NCBI RefSeq assembly: GCF_000723165.1
Contig: NZ_HG322949.1
Location: 3,575,101-3,639,100 of the forward strand
DNA length: 64,000 bases
Direction of reading: 5' to 3'
Source of the DNA: Janthinobacterium agaricidamnosum NBRC 102515 = DSM 9628
Lineage (GTDB): Bacteria; Pseudomonadota; Gammaproteobacteria; Burkholderiales; Burkholderiaceae_D
Below the pieces are notes generated by a model, which was not told the origin of the DNA, ran no database searches, and saw only the letters and a program-made list of their open reading frames with translations. Both the position numbers and the translations under genes were made by a program. Shown piece after piece: positions 60,046-64,000 of this stretch (position 1 is its first letter; each line of letters opens with the position of its first letter).

Positions 60046-60744
60046 TTATCCGGGGCGCCGGCTGGCGCTCACGATGCGCGCGATCTCGCCGTCGCACGCC
60101 TTGCCGAGCCCCGCATATTCCTGCGGCGAGTCGATCGCCGCCTGCGCCGCTTCGACCTTGGCCATTTCCGCGTTGATATACGGCAGCCAGCCGGCATGGA
60201 CTTCCTGCGCCAGCGCCGCCCTGGCAGTGCCGCGCGGCGCATACAGCGGCCGCGCCTCGAAGCGCCTGGCCAGCGCCGCGCGCACCAGCACTTCGACTTT
60301 CGGCAAGTGGTCCATATACGCTTTCAGGTGGCGCTGTTCGTGCGCCATCACTTCATCATACGCGCAGCTGCCGGGCGGGAATTCGCGGCCGATGTAGATC
60401 ACCACCGGCGCATAAAACAGCTGCACCGAAATCTGCGGCGCCACGCATTCGTAGCCGCTGACCGGGTCTTGCAGCATCGGACCGTCGAGTCCGATGGCGA
60501 CCTTGGACTCGGTCCTGGTCAAGCCCAGCACATAGGTATTGGGGCGCGCCATGCCCTTCATCGCGGTCAGCGCCTGGTACGACAGATGGGTATCGACGCT
60601 GTAGCCGTTTTGCCGGGTGTTCAAGACCGACACCGTCTTGGTCAACTCATCTTCGCAGCGGATCTGGAACGGCGTGCGCGCCAGCGCGCCGCCGGAGACC
60701 AGCAAGAGCAAGGCCAGCAGCATCGGGCCGCGTCCCGTCAACAT
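60046..60744 (-). CDS. Exported protein with HExxH motif, putative metallopeptidase-like
   Basis: 232 residues. A signal peptide (MLLALLLLVSGGALA) follows a short N-terminal extension; an ATG seven codons in is an alternative start. The motif VMAHEQRHLKAYMDHL fits the zinc-binding HExxH helix, as in the DUF922-like group. Two further conserved-looking Cys pairs (IRCEDE, YECVAP, GSCAYD, KACDGE) suggest disulphides in the periplasm. It lies three bases downstream of the Nudix gene on the same strand and is followed by ispD. Confidence 0.65.
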   Translation of the reverse strand: MLTGRGPMLLALLLLVSGGALARTPFQIRCEDELTKTVSVLNTRQNGYSVDTHLSYQALTAMKGMARPNTYVLGLTRTESKVAIGLDGPMLQDPVSGYECVAPQISVQLFYAPVVIYIGREFPPGSCAYDEVMAHEQRHLKAYMDHLPKVEVLVRAALARRFEARPLYAPRGTARAALAQEVHAGWLPYINAEMAKVEAAQAAIDSPQEYAGLGKACDGEIARIVSASRRPG

Positions 60745-60747
60745 CGC

Positions 60748-61305
60748 TTATGCCGGGCTCCAGGCGCCGGAGGTGATCTTGTCGAGCCAAAAGGCGCCGA
60801 TGATGGTCTTGACGTCGGTAATCGTGCCATCCCTGACCCAGGCCATCAGTTGCGGCACGGTGGCCGTGAAGGTTTCCAGGAATTCGCCGTCGTCGAGCTG
60901 GCTTTCGCCGGCCACCAGGCCGCGCGCCAAAAACAGTTCCAGGTGTTCGTCGGAATAGGCGATGGCGTTGTGTATCGTCGACACGAAGGACCAGTCGCTG
61001 GCGGTATAGCCGGTTTCTTCCAGCAGTTCGCGCCGGGCGCAGGCCAGCGCCGCTTCGCCGGCGTCGATTTTACCGGCCGGGAATTCGATGAAGACCCGGT
61101 CCAGCGGGTAGCGGAACTGGCGCTCCAGCAACAGCGTGCCATCGTCCAGCAGCGGCAGGATCACTACCGCGCCCGGATGGCGGATATATTCGCGCTGGGT
61201 GATCTTGCCGTCCGGCAGCGTCACACGGTCGCGTTGCACGGTCAGGAAACCGCCTTCATACACCACCTGGCCATCGACCCTGGTTTCTTTCAAATGCACA
61301 TCCAT
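60748..61305 (-). CDS. Nudix hydrolase, ADP-ribose pyrophosphatase type
   Basis: 185 residues. The Nudix box is complete: G in PAGKIDAGE, then ARRELLEETGY, matching GX5EX7REUXEEXGU. The preceding YIRHPGAVVILPLLDDGTLLLERQFRYPL is typical of NudF-like ADP-sugar pyrophosphatases. Cytoplasmic housecleaning of ADP-ribose or related compounds. Confidence 0.92.
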   Translation of the reverse strand: MDVHLKETRVDGQVVYEGGFLTVQRDRVTLPDGKITQREYIRHPGAVVILPLLDDGTLLLERQFRYPLDRVFIEFPAGKIDAGEAALACARRELLEETGYTASDWSFVSTIHNAIAYSDEHLELFLARGLVAGESQLDDGEFLETFTATVPQLMAWVRDGTITDVKTIIGAFWLDKITSGAWSPA

Positions 61306-61334
61306 GCGCGCTCCAATGATGAAGAGTATCTGAC

Positions 61335-61379
61335 AAAATGCCCATGGTAGCCGGATGAGGGGCTGACCATGGGCATTTT
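61335..61379 (-). terminator. Terminator at the end of the nuo operon
   Basis: A perfect 14-bp stem, AAAATGCCCATGGT (61335-61348) and ACCATGGGCATTTT (61366-61379), with short T-runs in both directions. It lies 30 bases past the DUF2818 stop and 30 before the Nudix start. Confidence 0.8.
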
Positions 61380-61408
61380 CTTAGAGACTCTTAGATTACT
61401 CTAAGACA

Positions 61409-61726
61409 TTATTTTTTTCGCAAATAGCGTACCACGAAGCCCGGGAACGCCAGCACCAGGAACAGGCAGCCGGTGATCGCGTAGAATTCCCAGGTTTGCT
61501 GGAAGGTATTGCCGAGACGCGCTTCGAGACCGAACGCGGCGGCGCCGACGATGAAATACAGTACCAGCATTTCCATCAGGCGCAGGAAGAACGGCTTGCG
61601 CCGCGCCTCCCCGTCCTTGCCCTGTTTCAATGCAACCAGGGCGAACACCTTTTCATTGAAAAAAGGAAGATTAGCGGTGATCAGCGCAAGGGCGACCACT
61701 ATCCAGCTCGAAGCGGCGGCGTCCAT
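61409..61726 (-). CDS. DUF2818 family membrane protein
   Basis: 105 residues from ATG 61726, two bases after the nuoN stop (TGATCATG), so translated with it. Three membrane helices (about 8-25, 50-68, 84-100) and a basic end RYLRKK. DUF2818 is found, from memory, almost only at the end of betaproteobacterial nuo operons; its role in complex I is not established. Confidence 0.85.
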   Translation of the reverse strand: MDAAASSWIVVALALITANLPFFNEKVFALVALKQGKDGEARRKPFFLRLMEMLVLYFIVGAAAFGLEARLGNTFQQTWEFYAITGCLFLVLAFPGFVVRYLRKK

Positions 61727-61728
61727 GA

Positions 61729-63213
61729 TCAGGTCGCCAAGGTTTTGGTGATTGCCGTCAGGCAAACAGCCAGCAAGGCGCCAGGATAGGCACCCAGGGC
61801 CAGCACCAGCACGCCGTTCAGGCTCAGCACGATGCGCATGTCCGCCTTGACGGCCAGCGGCGCGCTGTCGGTCGGCTCGTCGAACCACATCATCTTGACC
61901 ACGCGCAGGTAGTAGAACGCGCCGATCAGCGAGAACATCACCGCCACGATGGTCAGCCAGATCTGGCCGGTGCCCAGCACGGCCTGCAGCACCGAGAACT
62001 TGGCGGCGAAGCCGATCATCGGCGGCACGCCGGCCAGCGAAAACATCATGATCGACATGACGACCGCGAACCATGGGCTGCGTTTGGCAAGGCCCTTGAA
62101 GTCGGCCAGTTCTTCCGCTTCGAAACCGGCGCGTGCCAGCAGCATGATGACACCGAAGCTGCCCAGCGTGGTCAGCACGTAGGCGATGATGTAGTACATC
62201 GCCGAACTGTAGGCATTGGCTGCGCCGGTGGTCACGCCGCCGACGGTGCCGGCCATCAGGCCCAGCAGCACAAAGCCCATTTGCGCGATGGTCGAATAGG
62301 CCAGCATGCGTTTCAGGTTGGTTTGCGCGATGGCGGTCAGGTTACCGATCGCCAGCGACATCACGGCCAGGATCATCAGCATTTGCTGCCAGTCCTTTGC
62401 CATCGGCAGCAAGCCTTCGACCAGCAGGCGGATGCAGATCGCGAACGCGGCCAGTTTCGGCGCCGCGCCCAGCAACAGCGTGACGGCGGTCGGCGAACCT
62501 TGATACACGTCAGGCACCCACATGTGGAATGGCACGACGCCCAGTTTGAAGGCCAGGCCGGCAACCAAGAACACGATGCCGAATACCATGATGGTCGGAT
62601 TGGCGGTGCCGCCGTCCAATGCCTGGCGCACCAGGCTCAGGTCCAGCGTGCCGGTGGCGCCGTACAGCATCGAGATACCGTACAACATGAAGCCGGACGC
62701 CAGCGCGCCGAGGATGAAGTATTTCATCGCCGCTTCGGTGGCCTTGCTATTGTCGCGGCGCAGCGCGATCAGGGCATACAGCGACAGCGACATCAATTCC
62801 AGGCCCAGGTAGATCGACAGGAAGTTATTCCCGGAAATCATGACCATCTGGCCCAGCATCGCGAACAATGCCAGCACATAGAATTCGCCGCCCAGGTTGC
62901 CGGACAACATATTGCGGTCGCCGGCATACGAACGCGAGTAGATCAGCGTCAGCGCCACGGCGCCGTAGGTGCACAGCTTCAGCAGGTTCGACATCGGGTC
63001 CGACACGAACATATTGTTGAAGGTATAGACGGTGGTGCCGGCATTGAAGTCGACCAGCGTCAGGCCGGCGCAAACCGCCAGCGTCAGCAACGACAGGACG
63101 TAAGTGATCGAACGCTTGCCCTCGGACAGGAACATATCGATCAGCAAGATCGCCGAGGCGGCGATCAGCAGAAAGATTTCTGCGTAGAGCGGGATCAGGT
63201 TGGTGTTATTCAT
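61729..63213 (-). CDS. nuoN: NADH-quinone oxidoreductase subunit N
   Basis: 494 residues, 14 membrane segments. Antiporter-like subunit motifs: [51 protein letters not shown] (with the proton-channel Lys and His) and [16 protein letters not shown]. Part of the proton-pumping arm of complex I in the inner membrane. Penultimate gene of the nuo operon here. Confidence 0.97.
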   Translation of the reverse strand: MNNTNLIPLYAEIFLLIAASAILLIDMFLSEGKRSITYVLSLLTLAVCAGLTLVDFNAGTTVYTFNNMFVSDPMSNLLKLCTYGAVALTLIYSRSYAGDRNMLSGNLGGEFYVLALFAMLGQMVMISGNNFLSIYLGLELMSLSLYALIALRRDNSKATEAAMKYFILGALASGFMLYGISMLYGATGTLDLSLVRQALDGGTANPTIMVFGIVFLVAGLAFKLGVVPFHMWVPDVYQGSPTAVTLLLGAAPKLAAFAICIRLLVEGLLPMAKDWQQMLMILAVMSLAIGNLTAIAQTNLKRMLAYSTIAQMGFVLLGLMAGTVGGVTTGAANAYSSAMYYIIAYVLTTLGSFGVIMLLARAGFEAEELADFKGLAKRSPWFAVVMSIMMFSLAGVPPMIGFAAKFSVLQAVLGTGQIWLTIVAVMFSLIGAFYYLRVVKMMWFDEPTDSAPLAVKADMRIVLSLNGVLVLALGAYPGALLAVCLTAITKTLAT

Positions 63214-63234
63214 GTAAGTATGTTCCGTCTTTTT

Positions 63235-64000
63235 TTAAGGCAGCTTGGTCGTGGCGACATGCTTGAGCAGGTCGGCGACCGAAGTTTGCATCGTGTCGGT
63301 GAACGGCGCCGGGTACAGGCCCATCACGAGTACGGCAATCGCCAACACGGCAAGGATGAAGAATTCACGCTTGTTGACGTCGGTCAGCTCGGACACATGG
63401 TGGTTGGTGATCTTGCCGAAGATGACGCGCTTGCCCATCCACAGCGAGTAGGCCGCGCCCAGGATCAGGGCGGTCGCGGCCAGCATGCCGATCCAGAAAT
63501 TGTATTGCACCGCACCGAGGATCACCATGAATTCGCCGACGAAACCGGAAGTCGCCGGCAAGCCGCAGTTGGCCATCGAGAAGAAGATGAAGAAGGCGGC
63601 AAATTTCGGCATGCGGTTCACGACGCCGCCGTAGTCGGCGATGTTACGGGTATGCATGCGGTCGTACAGCACGCCGATCGACAGGAACATCGCACCGGAA
63701 ATGAAACCGTGCGAAATCATTTGGGCGATACCGCCCTGCACCGAGATGTCGTTGAACATGAAGAAGCCCAGCGTGACGAAACCCATGTGGGCGATCGACG
63801 AGTAGGCCACCAGTTTTTTCATGTCGGTCTGGACCAGCGCCACCAGGCCGATGTAGATCACGGCGATCAGCGACAGCGCGATCATGAAGCCGGCCAGGTA
63901 GTGGCTGGCGTCCGGCGCGATCGGCAGGGAGAAACGCAGGAAACCGTAGGCGCCCAGCTTCAGCATGATCGCGGCCAGCACGGCGGAACCGCCGGTCGGC
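63235..64000 (-). CDS. nuoM: NADH-quinone oxidoreductase subunit M, C-terminal part (5' end outside window)
   Basis: About 255 C-terminal residues; the frame stays open to the window edge. AAIMLKLGAYGFLRFSLP, TDMKKLVAYSSIAHMGFV and MISHGFISGAMFLSIGVLYDR are NuoM motifs. It is 21 bases upstream of nuoN. The first half of the protein lies beyond position 64000. Confidence 0.96.
   Translation of the reverse strand, partial: PTGGSAVLAAIMLKLGAYGFLRFSLPIAPDASHYLAGFMIALSLIAVIYIGLVALVQTDMKKLVAYSSIAHMGFVTLGFFMFNDISVQGGIAQMISHGFISGAMFLSIGVLYDRMHTRNIADYGGVVNRMPKFAAFFIFFSMANCGLPATSGFVGEFMVILGAVQYNFWIGMLAATALILGAAYSLWMGKRVIFGKITNHHVSELTDVNKREFFILAVLAIAVLVMGLYPAPFTDTMQTSVADLLKHVATTKLP

Noticed and set aside
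1..64000. Prophage, genomic island or integron
   Set aside because: No integrase, transposase, tRNA gene, attachment-site pair or change in coding style was found apart from the two short MITE-like elements.

Overview
The window is GC-rich, tightly packed chromosomal DNA with no rRNA, tRNA, CRISPR array, phage or intact insertion sequence that I could find. A PEP-CTERM protein, a proteobacterial nuo operon end, an OmpR/EnvZ pair, an S46 peptidase, two RND efflux systems, and the codon use and protein resemblance together suggest a betaproteobacterium of the Oxalobacteraceae (Janthinobacterium/Duganella/Massilia group). The genus cannot be fixed from sequence alone.

Layout. 1-2.5 kb: end of an ABC-F ATPase, a solitary CheW, the ribosome-rescue factor ArfB, a frameshifted gene relic and a small secreted protein. 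2.7-4.8 kb: OmpR/EnvZ. 4.9-8.7 kb: a lone Imm26 protein, a small encapsulated-ferritin-fold protein lacking the ferroxidase residues, a YqhD-type alcohol dehydrogenase, and a divergent LysR/GST pair. 8.9-12.4 kb: a thiamin-salvage cassette, with a TPP riboswitch in front of a TonB-dependent receptor, convergent with a PnuC/PnuT transporter and a NadR-like kinase. 12.7-16 kb: an unrecognised secreted protein and an S46 dipeptidyl peptidase. 16-20.8 kb: a translationally coupled CheB-CheR-PAS fusion and NarX-type sensor kinase without a response regulator. 20.9-30 kb: an mdtABC-type multidrug efflux operon with its outer-membrane factor. 30.4-35.6 kb: SppA, a sodium:solute symporter, a short-chain dehydrogenase and its MarR regulator (both promoters carry the same palindrome), and a DUF3820 gene. 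35.6-43.4 kb: a cysteine-free glutaredoxin-like protein, an MFS exporter with divergent LysR, an EAL-HDOD pair, and a LysR/pirin pair. 43.5-50.5 kb: ribA, a secreted protease with a membrane FHA protein, a PEP-CTERM protein, a YjbR protein, a TetR/MFS relic, a PaaI thioesterase and a PQQ-type sugar dehydrogenase. 50.7-58.8 kb: a five-gene efflux operon (adaptor, pump, outer-membrane factor, response regulator, kinase). 58.8-64 kb: ispF, ispD, a HExxH protein, a Nudix hydrolase, a DUF2818 protein, nuoN and the end of nuoM.

Most notable observations. (1) Two copies of a short MITE-like element with 16-bp terminal inverted repeats. One lies exactly between two convergent stop codons; the other has inserted in frame (159 bp plus a 3-bp target duplication) into the lipoprotein signal region of the efflux adaptor at 50669. 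(2) An encapsulated-ferritin family protein whose metal ligands are replaced. (3) A TPP-riboswitch-controlled receptor beside a candidate thiamin transporter and kinase. (4) A MarR regulon visible as identical palindromes in the spacers of two promoters, one of them apparently leaderless. (5) Catalytically altered proteins (cysteine-free glutaredoxin, degenerate GGDEF, unusual S46 specificity residue). All functional statements are from reading the sequence and remembered family features; no database search was run.
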